NCBI RefSeq assembly: GCF_900101875.1
Contig: NZ_FNAI01000001.1
Location: 496,001 to 560,000, forward strand
DNA: 64,000 nt
Direction: 5' to 3'
Source of the DNA: Mucilaginibacter pineti
GTDB lineage: Bacteria; Bacteroidota; Bacteroidia; Sphingobacteriales; Sphingobacteriaceae
Below the pieces are notes generated by a model. It searched no databases and was not told where the DNA came from. It saw only the letters and a list, made by a program, of their open reading frames with translations. Shown here piece by piece: positions 1-10,088 of this stretch. The position numbers and the translations under genes are program-made. How positions within the stretch are numbered: the stretch's first letter is position 1; each line of letters begins with the position of its first letter.

Positions 1-1
1 T

Positions 2-3000
2 ACCAATCCCCAAATCGTTGACCGCACCGGCCATTTCCAGGTGAGGTTACTTAACGAGAAGGATTATATAGCTACGCGCACCGCTTTCCAGTTAAACTTA
101 GAGGGCCCTGCCGTAGCGGTGTATGCGGCATGTTCTACCTCATTATTGGCCGTAGCGCAGGCGGTAAGCAGTATCCGTAACGGACAATGTTCGGTGGCTA
201 TAGCAGGAGCTGTATCCATTACATCGCCGTTAAAAAGCGGGCATATTTACGAGGAAGGTTCTATCATGAGCAGCGATGGCCATTGCCGCCCCTTTGATGC
301 CGAAGCTACCGGAACCGTATTTAGCGATGGCGCAGGTGTAGTACTCTTAAAATCATTAGCAGATGCCCGGCGCGATGGCGATACCATACACGCAATTATA
401 AAAGGTATCGGTGTAAATAACGACGGCGCTGCCAAAAGCAGTTTTAGCGGCCCAAGCGCGCACGGACAGGCCGGAGCCATTGCTATGGCTATTGACGATG
501 CCGGTATCGAAGCATCGGCCATAAGCTATGTGGAAGCCCACGGCACCGCCACTCCGCTTGGCGATCCTATTGAAATTGAAGGTCTTAGTCTTGCATTCGG
601 TGAGCAGGATAAAAAACAGTTTTGTGCCATTGGCTCGGTAAAAAGCAATATGGGGCACCTTACGGCGGCATCGGGCGTTGCAGGGCTTATAAAAACCGCG
701 CTGGCTATGCGCCATAAACAGATCCCACCGTCGCTATTCTACAAAAACATCAACCCCAATATTAATATTACTGATAGTCCCTTTTACGTCAACGCCCAAT
801 TAACCGATTGGAAATCTGATGGTGCGAGGCTTGCAGGTGTAAGTTCCTTTGGCGTTGGTGGTACTAATGTACATGTGGTGATTGAAGAGTTTATTGACGA
901 GCCTGCTGCAGCCAGCGAAAGCAAGCCTTTAAAGCTCATTACATGGTCGGCAAAAACGGCAGGCAGTGTAAATAATTACGCGCAGAAATTGGGCGATTTT
1001 ATTACAAAGTATCCCACCACTAATCTTGCCGATGCTGCCTATACCCTGCAAACAACCCGTGCCGATTTTAATTACCGCAGGTTTATAATAGCGGCAAATA
1101 ATGAAGAATTAGCTGCCAAATTAATTACTACGGAAACTGATCCAACCGCATCAAAGGAGTTAAAAACCAAGGTTTCGGGCGTTGTATTTATGTTCCCGGG
1201 ACAGGGTTCGCAATACGCCGGTATGGGGCTGGAATTGTATAAAACCGAGCCCGTTTTTACCGCTGCTGTCGACGAATGTATCGCATTATTAAAGGGTACT
1301 ATACATGAACATATACTTGAGGTAATATATCCTAATACACATGACAGTCAATCGACTGAAAAAATAAAACAAACATTATATGCTCAGCCCGCGATATTCA
1401 TTTTAGAGTATGCAATGGCTAAACTATGGATGAGTTTTGGCATCCAGCCAGAGGTACTAACCGGCCATAGCATAGGCGAATTTGTAGCCGCACACCTTGC
1501 AGGAGTATTCAGTTTGGCTGAGGCGCTGAAGCTGATCTCTGAACGTGCAAGATTGGTGAACAGCGTAGACACCGGCAGTATGTTATCGGTAAGGTTAGAG
1601 GCAGAAAAGCTCCGGGCGTTATTACCTGCAAGCCTATCCATTGCTGCCATTAATACCCGCAAACTTTGCGTTGTGGCCGGCCCTGTTGATGAAGTTGCCG
1701 CCTTTGCAGAGCAACTGGCATCACAAGGCATCCCGGCAAGGTTGTTATTAACCAGCCATGCTTTCCACTCATCTATGATGGATAGCGTTGTGCATCCTTT
1801 TGAGGATGTGGTACGATCTGTAAAGTTAAATATCCCTGTAAAACCACTGGTATCTACAGTAACGGGTAACTGGATGAGCGGCGCCGAAGCTACCGACCCA
1901 ACCTATTGGTCGCACCATTTGCGCAATACCGTTCGTTTTGCTGATGCTTTGGATGTTTTACACGAGGACGGCGGCAGGATGTTCCTGGAAGTTGGCCCGG
2001 GTAATATTTTGGCCACGCTTACCCGCCAGCACATTGCCGATAGATCGGTACCTGTAGCTTCGGGATTTGAAAAAAATGAAACCCAATCAGAATACTATTC
2101 CGTATTAAAGGCGCTGGGGCAATTGTGGCTAAACGGCGTCGAACCGCATTGGCAGGCTGTTTACGCCAATGAAAACCGCAGCCGGATAGATTTGCCTACC
2201 TACGCCTTTGATCATAAACGGTACTGGCTTGAGCCTGCCGTAATTGTAAATACCATTGAAACCACCGGCGATACTTTTGCGCCGCCGCCAGAAACTATTA
2301 TTCCGCAAATTATGCAGACAAGGAAAGACATATTAATTGATAAACTGAAAGATATATTTGAGGACGCGTCCGGTATAGAAATTGATCCGGCGGGTACTGG
2401 TTTAAGCTTTATTGAAATAGGGTTCGATTCCCTTTCGCTAACGCAGATAGCTACCAACCTCAAAAAAACCTTCAATATACCTATCACTTTCAGAAAGTTA
2501 TTTGAAGAATATAACAGCCTTGTTTTGCTGGCCTCTTATTTGGATGCCAACCTTGCTGCCGATATTTTGAAACCCGAGGCTGTAGCCCCTGCACCTGTAG
2601 CGGCTTCGCAACAACCCGCTATTGCCTTTTCAACGCCAGTAAATACAGGTTCAGGTGTTGGTAATAATGATTTAATAATCAGCTTAATATCGCAGCAACT
2701 TCAACTATTAACTAACCAGCTTTCGCTGATACAAACAGGTGCGGCTATAACAAACACACCTTTAGTTACCGCACCGGTTTATAGTGCTGCAGCCCCTGCT
2801 ATCACCCCTGCAAAAACAAACCAGGTAGTATATGAGCTTACTGCTGAAGAACAAATAGAAGTTAAAAAACCTTTTGGCGCAACAGCCCGTATCGAAAAGC
2901 AAACGCTGGTGCTTGATGAAAAGCAGTCGGCATTTTTGAATGACCTTACGGCCAAATACAACGCCAAAACCAAAGGCAGCAAAGCCCAAACCCAAAAAGA

Positions 3001-4405
3001 CCGCCCCTATATGGCCGATCCGCGGGTGGTAAGCGGTTTTAGGCCTTTAACAAAGGAGGTTGTTTATCCGTTGGTGGTTAACCGCTCAAAAGGCAGCCAC
3101 GTTTGGGATATCGACGGTAACGAATATGTAGACGCGCTGAACGGTTTTGGATCGAATCTGTTAGGTTACCAGGTTGATGTGCTTAAAAAAGCCGTGTTGG
3201 AGCAGGTAGAAAAAGGCTACGAAATAGGTCCGCAGCATGAGCTGGCAGGCGATGTTTGCAAGCTGATATGTGAGTTTACTAATTTCGACAGGGCTGCACT
3301 TTGCAATACCGGATCGGAAGCGGTTTTGGGTGCCATGCGCATTGCGCGTACCGTTACAGGGCGTTCAACAATCGTTGCATTTAGCGGATCCTATCATGGT
3401 ATAAATGATGAAGTTATAGTTCGTGGAACCAAGAAATTAAAGACAGTTCCTGCCGCCCCCGGCATTATGCCCGAGGTAGTACAAAACATGCTGATCCTTG
3501 ATTACGGTACCGAAGAATCACTCAAAATAATAGCCGAACGCGCGCATGAATTTGCCGCCGTACTGGTTGAGCCGGTACAAAGTCGCCGCCCCGAATTTCA
3601 GCCGGTGGAGTTCCTGAAAAAAGTAAGGGAAATAACCCAGCGGTCAGAAACCGTTTTGATCTTCGACGAAGTAATATCCGGTTTCCGGATGCACCCGGGC
3701 GGTGCCCAGGCCATGTTTGATATAAAAGCCGACTTGGGTACCTACGGAAAAGTTATTGGTGGCGGGATGCCAATTGGCGCTATAGCCGGGATCAGCAAGT
3801 ATATGGACGCGTTGGATGGAGGTACCTGGCAATACGGTGATGATTCATCGCCAGAGGCTGGTGTAACCTATTTTGCCGGTACATTTGTACGTCATCCGCT
3901 GGCGCTTGCAGCTGGCAAGGCTACCCTGCTTTACATGAAAGAAAAAGGCCCGGCCTTACAGGAAGAGCTTAATGCCCGCACCAAACGTTTATCAGATGCC
4001 ATTAATACCATTTGCGAAAAAGAGGGTGTTCCGTTATACTCTCCATCTTTCGGTTCTTTGTGGAAGATCAAGTTTAAATATGAACTGGCCTACGGCGAAC
4101 TACTGTTTACGCTGATGCGTTACAAGGGCATCCATATATGGGATCTTTTCCCATGTTTTGTAACGGCATCGCATACAGATAATGAAATAGATCAGATAGT
4201 TACAGCGTTTAAAGAAAGCGTTACTGAACTTATAGAATCGGGCTTTATGCCATCTGAAAAACCGGAAACGGCCGCACAGCAGGTTAGTCTGGCTACCGAG
4301 CCACCGGTGCCCGGCGCAAAGCTTGGCCGCGATAAAGATGGTAACCCCGGCTGGTTTATCAGCGATACCGCCAACCCCGGAAAATTTTTACAGGTAAAAA
4401 TATAG
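2..4405 (+). CDS. Hybrid polyketide synthase, KS (partial)-AT-ACP-class III aminotransferase
   Basis: The 5' end is cut off: the frame is open to base 2, and the GTG at 41 lies inside the ketosynthase domain. Residues below count from that GTG. KS has the catalytic Cys31 (ACSTS) and His167 and His206 (EAHGT, NMGHL). The acyltransferase (about 380-690) has Ser477 in GHSIGE and the HAFHS motif at 573, which in this family indicates malonyl-CoA. The carrier protein has Ser797 in FDSLS. An Ala/Pro-rich linker and a Gln/Leu-rich helix follow. The C-terminal half (about 1000-1410) is a PLP aminotransferase with Lys1237 in YGKVIGGG. No ketoreductase, dehydratase or enoylreductase is present. By analogy with mycosubtilin/iturin synthases, the beta-keto thioester made by KS-AT would be transaminated to a beta-amine. 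The last 30 residues (GWF...PGKFLQV) are a tail often seen in such enzymes. The NRPS starts 14 bases downstream. Confidence 0.93.
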   Translation, partial: TNPQIVDRTGHFQVRLLNEKDYIATRTAFQLNLEGPAVAVYAACSTSLLAVAQAVSSIRNGQCSVAIAGAVSITSPLKSGHIYEEGSIMSSDGHCRPFDAEATGTVFSDGAGVVLLKSLADARRDGDTIHAIIKGIGVNNDGAAKSSFSGPSAHGQAGAIAMAIDDAGIEASAISYVEAHGTATPLGDPIEIEGLSLAFGEQDKKQFCAIGSVKSNMGHLTAASGVAGLIKTALAMRHKQIPPSLFYKNINPNINITDSPFYVNAQLTDWKSDGARLAGVSSFGVGGTNVHVVIEEFIDEPAAASESKPLKLITWSAKTAGSVNNYAQKLGDFITKYPTTNLADAAYTLQTTRADFNYRRFIIAANNEELAAKLITTETDPTASKELKTKVSGVVFMFPGQGSQYAGMGLELYKTEPVFTAAVDECIALLKGTIHEHILEVIYPNTHDSQSTEKIKQTLYAQPAIFILEYAMAKLWMSFGIQPEVLTGHSIGEFVAAHLAGVFSLAEALKLISERARLVNSVDTGSMLSVRLEAEKLRALLPASLSIAAINTRKLCVVAGPVDEVAAFAEQLASQGIPARLLLTSHAFHSSMMDSVVHPFEDVVRSVKLNIPVKPLVSTVTGNWMSGAEATDPTYWSHHLRNTVRFADALDVLHEDGGRMFLEVGPGNILATLTRQHIADRSVPVASGFEKNETQSEYYSVLKALGQLWLNGVEPHWQAVYANENRSRIDLPTYAFDHKRYWLEPAVIVNTIETTGDTFAPPPETIIPQIMQTRKDILIDKLKDIFEDASGIEIDPAGTGLSFIEIGFDSLSLTQIATNLKKTFNIPITFRKLFEEYNSLVLLASYLDANLAADILKPEAVAPAPVAASQQPAIAFSTPVNTGSGVGNNDLIISLISQQLQLLTNQLSLIQTGAAITNTPLVTAPVYSAAAPAITPAKTNQVVYELTAEEQIEVKKPFGATARIEKQTLVLDEKQSAFLNDLTAKYNAKTKGSKAQTQKDRPYMADPRVVSGFRPLTKEVVYPLVVNRSKGSHVWDIDGNEYVDALNGFGSNLLGYQVDVLKKAVLEQVEKGYEIGPQHELAGDVCKLICEFTNFDRAALCNTGSEAVLGAMRIARTVTGRSTIVAFSGSYHGINDEVIVRGTKKLKTVPAAPGIMPEVVQNMLILDYGTEESLKIIAERAHEFAAVLVEPVQSRRPEFQPVEFLKKVREITQRSETVLIFDEVISGFRMHPGGAQAMFDIKADLGTYGKVIGGGMPIGAIAGISKYMDALDGGTWQYGDDSSPEAGVTYFAGTFVRHPLALAAGKATLLYMKEKGPALQEELNARTKRLSDAINTICEKEGVPLYSPSFGSLWKIKFKYELAYGELLFTLMRYKGIHIWDLFPCFVTASHTDNEIDQIVTAFKESVTELIESGFMPSEKPETAAQQVSLATEPPVPGAKLGRDKDGNPGWFISDTANPGKFLQVKI

Positions 4406-4419
4406 CACTATAACCAACC

Positions 4420-7400
4420 TTGGACACCTTATACACATACGAAACCACTCCTGTAGAATTTGACCCCTTTGCCGGGCCGGAGCTTCAGTTGATTGCCCCT
4501 GCAACGGCATCACAACTGGAGATCTGGACATCATGCCTTATTGGCGGCGACGGGGCCAACTGCGCTTATAATGAATCCTTTTCGCTTGAATTAACGGGCA
4601 CGCTTAACCACGATGCCATGCTTCATGCCCTGCAACAGATCAGTAACAGGCATGAGGCCCTTCGATCGTCATTTAGCGCCGATGGTAAATACATCTGCAT
4701 TTATAATGAGCTGCAGCTTGAAATTGATTACCATGATCTTTCTGCGCAATCGGCTGTACAGCAGCGGCTTTTTATAGACGAGCATAACCGGCAGGCCGCC
4801 CTTATACCTTTTGATCTGGTAAACGGTCCGCTGTTTAAAACCACCTTGCTTAAACTGGGCGATCATCAGCATCACCTAACCTTTACGGCCCATCATATTA
4901 TTTGCGATGGCTGGTCGATAGGTATTATGATGCAGGATCTGAGTAAATTTTATTCTGCCTATACCAATAACGAGCCTTTGCATCTGCCTGCCGCCCCGCT
5001 TTTCAGTGAATATGCGGTTGAGCAACTGGCCTTTGAAAAAAGCGCCGAATATAAAGAAACCGAAAGCTACTGGCTCGATCAGTTTAAGGGAAGCAGCCAT
5101 GCGCTGCACCTGCCTGCCGACCTGCCCCGCCCCGCCGTACGCACCTTCAAAAGTCACCGCGACGATTTTGATCTTGATGCCGAATTAGCATCGGCATTAA
5201 AAAAACTGGCCAAGGCCAACGGCACCAGCTTTGTTACCACCCTGCTCGCGGCATTTGAGTTGTTTTTGCAACGCATCAGCGGACAGGAAGAGATAATTCT
5301 TGGGCTGCCTGCCGCCGGGCAATCCGCAACGGGCAATTACAGGCTTATTGGGCATTGCGTTAACCTGTTGGCCCTGCGCAGCTACCCAAAAGGCGAACAA
5401 TCGTTTAAAACCTATTTAAAGGCCCGCACATCGGCCATACTTGATGCTTACGACCATCAGCTGTACACATTTGGGAGTCTGCTAAAAAAACTAAACATCT
5501 CCCGCGATGCCTCAAGGATCCCGCTGGTGCCCGTGATGTTTAACATTGATATGGGAATGGATGATGATGTGGCTTTCTCGGGCTTAAAACATCACCTGAT
5601 AAGTAATCCGCGTGAGTATGAAAGCTTCGAGATCTTTGTGAATATATCTGGTCGGGATGAAGCTTTGGTTTTGGAGTGGTCATATAACACACAACTATTC
5701 CGCGCAACTACCATCCGCAATATGATGGATGAGTTTGAGTTTTTACTGCGCCAGTTAGTTGCTGATCCTGATGTGCTCATCGAAAACATCCCCCATAAAA
5801 ATGCCGAGGCCCTTATCAGCCAGCTAAAAATATGGAATAATACCGAAGTTGATTACCCAAAAGATAAAGCCCTTCACCAGCTCATTAGCGTTCAGGCGCA
5901 GCAATATGCCGATAGCATAGCCATAAAATTTAATGATACTGCTTTAACTTACAAACAGCTAAATGAGCAGGCAAACCGATTTGCCAATTTACTGATAGCG
6001 CAAGGCGTTAAAAAAGGCGATAAAGTAGGCTTTGCGCTTGATAGATCGGCCGAAATAGTGGTGGTAATGCTGGGTATCATGAAAACCGGCGCTATCTACG
6101 TGCCACTTGATCCACAATTTCCGTTAGGACGCATTAACCATATGCTCAGCGATTCGGCAGCCGTGGTATTGATCACCTCGCTTGAATACAAGGCCCGCTA
6201 TATCTCCAACGCCAAAGAACTGGTACTGGAAAACGAATGGCCATCACTTAACCAATATCCGGCTACAGACCCCAATATTGATGTTACCGGCGATGACCTG
6301 GTTTACATTTTGTATACATCTGGCTCAACCGGGTTGCCAAAAGGCGTGCAGATAGCGCACAACGGCCTCATTAACTTTTTATACAGCATGCAAAAAGCAC
6401 CGGGCCTTACTGCTGCCGATAAGCTGCTGGCCGTTACCACGGTAAGTTTTGATATCTCGGGCCTGGAACTGTTTTTACCGCTGATAAGCGGTGCGCAGGT
6501 GATATTGGCCGATAGCGAAAGCGCCAAGGATGGCCGCGCCCTGCTGGATATTATTAAAAAAGAAGGCGTTACCGTAATGCAGGCCACCCCCTACACCTGG
6601 CGTATTATGCTGGAGGCCGGCTGGGACGAAACCACGCCGCTTAAAGTGATTTGCGGTGGAGAAGCTTTACCCAAGGAGCTGTCTGACAGGATAGTTAGCC
6701 GTGCGGCAAGCCTTTGGAATGTTTATGGGCCTACAGAAACCACGGTATGGTCTACCATAAAACAAATTATGCCCGATGATAAGCTGATTACCGTTGGCCG
6801 ACCGATAGATAACACTTCCATCTATATTTTAGATAAATTTCTGAACCCGCTACCGGCCGGTACCCCCGGCGAAATTTACATTGGCGGCGATGGCGTTGCC
6901 AAAGGCTACCTCAACCAGCCGGTGTTAACTGCCGAAAGGTTTATTGCCGACCCGTTTGCTGGCGTACCATCGGCAAAAATGTACCGCACCGGCGATCTTG
7001 GCAAATTTATGCCCGATGGCGAGATAGAATGCCTTGGCCGTGTGGATGCGCAGATAAAGATTCGCGGTTACCGCATTGAGGCTGGTGAAATTGAATACAA
7101 CCTGGCCAACGAATACAATGTAAAAGAAGCCGTAGTTATCGCTCGCGCCGATAAAAGCGGCGTAGCCAAACTGGTGGCTTACGTAGTGATAAATGACAAT
7201 TACCAAAGCGAAAGCGATGCTGCGCAGATAAAAGGCTGGCGCACCGGTTTGAGGGCCCAACTACCTGATTATATGGTGCCCGATGATTTCCTTATCATTC
7301 CGGCTATGCCCTTAACACCAAACGGCAAGGTTGATAAAAAGGCGCTTGCCGACCAGACGACCAAACTGGCCGAAAGCATCAACCTGTTTATTGCACCGCG

Positions 7401-8448
7401 TACCGATATTGAAAAATTAGTGGCCGATATATGGTCGGAATTTTTGGAGATAAAAAACATTGGCATTTACGATAACTTTTTTGAGCTCGGCGGTCACTCG
7501 CTGATAGCCGTACAGGTGATGACCCGCATTGAAAAGCTCACCGGGAAACGCCTGCCGCTTGCCGCATTGTTTGAGAACTCCACTGTAGAAAAACTGGCGC
7601 TGATGCTGGAAATGGATGGCAAATCCATTGTTTGGGATTCGCTGGTTCCCATTAAACCTACCGGCACAAAAATGCCGCTGTACATCGTTCATGGTGCAGG
7701 CCTAAACGTACTGTTATTTAACACCCTTGCATCTGGCATGGACGATGATCAGCCGGTATATGGCTTGCAGGCTAAGGGCTTAAACGGCATTGAGGAACCC
7801 CTGAGCGACATTAAAGATATTGCGGCACACTACAACGCCTCCATAATGGAACAAAACCCTACGGGCCCCTACGCGCTTGCTGGCTATTCATTTGGCGGCA
7901 TCATAGCCTTTGAAATGGCCAAACAATTTGAGGCTATGGGCAAGGAAGTAAAAATGCTGGCTATGTTTGATACCTATGCCTACCGCTCACCTTATTACGA
8001 TGGTTTAGTGCCCATGTATGTAAAGCGTGGAAAATTCTTTATGCGGAAGGTAAAATACGCCCTGGAGTTTCATGACGGCTTTTTTAAAACTATTGCGCAC
8101 AATACCACCGCTATAAAACGCAGGATCACTAAAGTTATCTGGAAACTGTCCAAGGATGAGGAGCAGGAGGGCTTTTTCGGCTACTCCAATAAGATAGACG
8201 AAATGAATATCCTTGCAGAAAAACGCTACCAGTTACAGCCATACCCTATTGCTGTTGAATTATTCAGGGCCGAGAACCGTACCTTTTATATGGACGATTT
8301 TGAGTTCCTGGGCTGGAAACCCTACGCGTTGAAAGGCGTTAATGTACACAAGATTCCCGGCGGCCATAACTCTATATTTAAGGCACCTAATGATAAGATC
8401 TTTGCGAGTATCCTTCAGAATTGTTTGAACGAAGCCGCTAACAGGTAA
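4420..8448 (+). CDS. Non-ribosomal peptide synthetase, C-A-T-TE, predicted glycine-loading
   Basis: A stop codon at 4411-4413 lies in frame just upstream, so TTG at 4420 is the only start that keeps the whole condensation domain. Condensation domain about 20-440: HHIICDG (His158-159). Adenylation domain about 470-960: YTSGSTGLPKG, FDIS, NVYGPTETT, YRTGDLG, NGKVDK. Carrier Ser1027 is in LGGHSL. Thioesterase about 1080-1335: Ser1157 in GYSFGG and a late His in GGHNS. Aligning by eye to the GrsA pocket gives D-I-L-Q-I-G-V-V-W-K. From memory this is close to the glycine code DILQLGLIWK. It most likely condenses the beta-amino-acyl chain from the upstream PKS with glycine and releases the product by hydrolysis or cyclisation. 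It is cotranscribed with its neighbours, and no epimerase or methyltransferase domain is seen. Confidence 0.93.
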   Translation: MDTLYTYETTPVEFDPFAGPELQLIAPATASQLEIWTSCLIGGDGANCAYNESFSLELTGTLNHDAMLHALQQISNRHEALRSSFSADGKYICIYNELQLEIDYHDLSAQSAVQQRLFIDEHNRQAALIPFDLVNGPLFKTTLLKLGDHQHHLTFTAHHIICDGWSIGIMMQDLSKFYSAYTNNEPLHLPAAPLFSEYAVEQLAFEKSAEYKETESYWLDQFKGSSHALHLPADLPRPAVRTFKSHRDDFDLDAELASALKKLAKANGTSFVTTLLAAFELFLQRISGQEEIILGLPAAGQSATGNYRLIGHCVNLLALRSYPKGEQSFKTYLKARTSAILDAYDHQLYTFGSLLKKLNISRDASRIPLVPVMFNIDMGMDDDVAFSGLKHHLISNPREYESFEIFVNISGRDEALVLEWSYNTQLFRATTIRNMMDEFEFLLRQLVADPDVLIENIPHKNAEALISQLKIWNNTEVDYPKDKALHQLISVQAQQYADSIAIKFNDTALTYKQLNEQANRFANLLIAQGVKKGDKVGFALDRSAEIVVVMLGIMKTGAIYVPLDPQFPLGRINHMLSDSAAVVLITSLEYKARYISNAKELVLENEWPSLNQYPATDPNIDVTGDDLVYILYTSGSTGLPKGVQIAHNGLINFLYSMQKAPGLTAADKLLAVTTVSFDISGLELFLPLISGAQVILADSESAKDGRALLDIIKKEGVTVMQATPYTWRIMLEAGWDETTPLKVICGGEALPKELSDRIVSRAASLWNVYGPTETTVWSTIKQIMPDDKLITVGRPIDNTSIYILDKFLNPLPAGTPGEIYIGGDGVAKGYLNQPVLTAERFIADPFAGVPSAKMYRTGDLGKFMPDGEIECLGRVDAQIKIRGYRIEAGEIEYNLANEYNVKEAVVIARADKSGVAKLVAYVVINDNYQSESDAAQIKGWRTGLRAQLPDYMVPDDFLIIPAMPLTPNGKVDKKALADQTTKLAESINLFIAPRTDIEKLVADIWSEFLEIKNIGIYDNFFELGGHSLIAVQVMTRIEKLTGKRLPLAALFENSTVEKLALMLEMDGKSIVWDSLVPIKPTGTKMPLYIVHGAGLNVLLFNTLASGMDDDQPVYGLQAKGLNGIEEPLSDIKDIAAHYNASIMEQNPTGPYALAGYSFGGIIAFEMAKQFEAMGKEVKMLAMFDTYAYRSPYYDGLVPMYVKRGKFFMRKVKYALEFHDGFFKTIAHNTTAIKRRITKVIWKLSKDEEQEGFFGYSNKIDEMNILAEKRYQLQPYPIAVELFRAENRTFYMDDFEFLGWKPYALKGVNVHKIPGGHNSIFKAPNDKIFASILQNCLNEAANR

Positions 8449-8455
8449 TTAAGTA

Positions 8456-9187
8456 ATGAGCAAAGTTGAGGTAAGTATTCAATTTTTAAATGCTGTTGAA
8501 TGGCATACCAGGGCAGCATGTGATTTTACCCTAACCAGCGGCGTTGATGTTTGGCGGATCGATATCAACGCAAACGCGCGCTATATCGACAAGCTGCTTA
8601 CCACATTACAGCCCGACGAAGTTGCACGCGCCAACCGCTACCTGCAAGAAAGGGATAGGACTCGTTTTATAGTGAGCAGGGCATCATTGCGGCATATTAT
8701 AGGCAAATACACCAATCAGCCTGAGGCGGCCATCACATTTACCGTGGGTGCTAATAAAAAACCTTATGTAGATGGGCATAGCTTAAAATACAATGTATCG
8801 CACTCAGGCAATTGGGTAGTTATAGCCGTGGCCAACAGCGATATTGGCGCCGATACTGAAACAATTGACCACACCTTTCCCTATCAGTCTATTTTATCAG
8901 ATAATTTCAGTGATGCCGAAGCAGATTTCATTGGTCAGTCTGCAGAAAAGTTTTATTTATTATGGACGCGTAAAGAGGCACTTACCAAAGCCACCGGCCA
9001 GGGTTTGGATGATAACCTGCAGCATATCCCTTGTCTTGATGGCCAGCAAACTGCAGATAACCGTTTACTGCTAACCGAGAAAAACTGGCAAGTGAAGAGC
9101 TTTAACCTTGATAATAAAAATATAGCAAGCGTGGTTGCGGAGGCTGATGCAGCGGGGATGAGCTTTTTTGAGATGGGATTTATGTAG
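8456..9187 (+). CDS. 4'-phosphopantetheinyl transferase, Sfp type
   Basis: Transfers the phosphopantetheine arm of CoA to the serine of carrier proteins, here presumably the PKS ACP and NRPS T domains directly upstream. Length (243 aa) is normal for the Sfp/Gsp class. Visible motifs are KKPYV followed by YNVSHSGNW (substrate and CoA binding), IGADTE (first Mg-binding acidic pair) and FYLLWTRKEALTKATGQGL (second acidic residue and Lys motif), in the usual order. It starts 7 bases after the NRPS stop, so it is almost certainly in the same operon. Its stop codon falls inside a 26-base inverted repeat that ends the cluster. The convergent glycosyltransferase beyond marks the likely right border of the biosynthetic cluster. 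Confidence 0.93.
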   Translation: MSKVEVSIQFLNAVEWHTRAACDFTLTSGVDVWRIDINANARYIDKLLTTLQPDEVARANRYLQERDRTRFIVSRASLRHIIGKYTNQPEAAITFTVGANKKPYVDGHSLKYNVSHSGNWVVIAVANSDIGADTETIDHTFPYQSILSDNFSDAEADFIGQSAEKFYLLWTRKEALTKATGQGLDDNLQHIPCLDGQQTADNRLLLTEKNWQVKSFNLDNKNIASVVAEADAAGMSFFEMGFM

Positions 9188-9273
9188 AGACGCAATATTT
9201 TGCGTCTCCTGCATGCAAATAGAAAATGCAAATGACTCTGTATAGTTGGAGACGTAAAATATTGCGTCTCTAC
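9184..9273. repeat. Composite inverted repeat, two self-palindromic arms
   Basis: Arms at 9184-9209 and 9248-9273 are reverse complements with one mismatch in 26 bases. Each arm is itself palindromic (gagacgcaa...ttgcgtctc). The left arm overlaps the stop codon of the phosphopantetheinyl transferase. It could act as a bidirectional terminator for the convergent genes. From memory, GTAGAGACGC-type repeats are dispersed in many genomes, so it may be a MITE- or REP-like element. Confidence 0.8.
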
Positions 9274-9289
9274 AGATTCACAGTCAATC

Positions 9290-10015
9290 CTATTTAGCCT
9301 TAAACAACCCGTATTTCAAAATACAGTAAATAGCCCTTACGCCATCCTTCCATCCTATTTTCTTGCCCTCTTCATAAGTACGACCATAGTACGATATGCC
9401 TACTTCGTAAATCCTGATCTTAGGGATGCGGGAGATTTTTTGGGTTATCTCCGGCTCAAAGCCAAAGCGTTTTTCAGTTAATGAAATTCCCTGTATCACT
9501 TTGGTATCAAACAATTTATAACAGGTTTCCATATCCGTAAGGTTTAGGTTACTGAACATGTTTGATGCAAACGTAAGCCACCTGTTACCTATGGTATGCC
9601 AGAAAAACAGGATACGGTGCGGGTTACTACCCATAAACCGCGATCCGTAAACTACATCGGCAAAACCATTTATTACGGGTTTTAAAAGATCATTATATTC
9701 TTCAGGATCATATTCCAGATCGGCATCCTGGATGATCAGGTACTCGCCGGTTGCTTTTGAAATGCCGGTATGCAGCGCGGCGCCTTTACCCTTATTAATT
9801 TCGTGCTTAAAATACTGAATATTAAAGTCGGGATTGGCTTGCTGGTAAGCTATTATAGCCTGTTCGGTATTATCCTTTGAGCAATCGTTTACAATAATTA
9901 CTTCCTTATCAATATTATTTGTGAGGCTTACTAATTTAATTTTATCTAAAATTAAATGTATCGTGTTACCTTCGTTATAAGCGGGAATAATTATTGATAG
10001 TTTTTGTAGTATCAT
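9290..10015 (-). CDS. Family 2 glycosyltransferase (polyprenyl-phosphate sugar transferase-like)
   Basis: A 241-aa GT-A fold enzyme. The N terminus has LSIIIPAYNEGNTI and IVNDCSKDNT (nucleotide-sugar binding), followed by QDADLEYDPEEY, the DxD-type metal site. Overall form resembles dolichol/undecaprenyl-phosphate mannosyl- or glucosyltransferases without the C-terminal membrane helices (DPM1-like). It probably transfers a sugar from a nucleotide donor to a lipid carrier on the cytoplasmic face for cell-surface glycan synthesis. The donor and acceptor cannot be read from sequence. It stands alone, convergent with the phosphopantetheinyl transferase and divergent from the PBP1C gene. Confidence 0.88.
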   Translation of the reverse strand: MILQKLSIIIPAYNEGNTIHLILDKIKLVSLTNNIDKEVIIVNDCSKDNTEQAIIAYQQANPDFNIQYFKHEINKGKGAALHTGISKATGEYLIIQDADLEYDPEEYNDLLKPVINGFADVVYGSRFMGSNPHRILFFWHTIGNRWLTFASNMFSNLNLTDMETCYKLFDTKVIQGISLTEKRFGFEPEITQKISRIPKIRIYEVGISYYGRTYEEGKKIGWKDGVRAIYCILKYGLFKAK

Positions 10016-10088
10016 TATTGTGTTTCATCAAATTAATACAGCTGTTGTATAGGATAGCTATATTTAGCTTATTATATCATATACATTG

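Noticed and set aside
41..4405. GTG at 41 as true start of the PKS
   Set aside because: It lies inside the ketosynthase domain and the frame is open to the window edge, so the gene is cut, not short.
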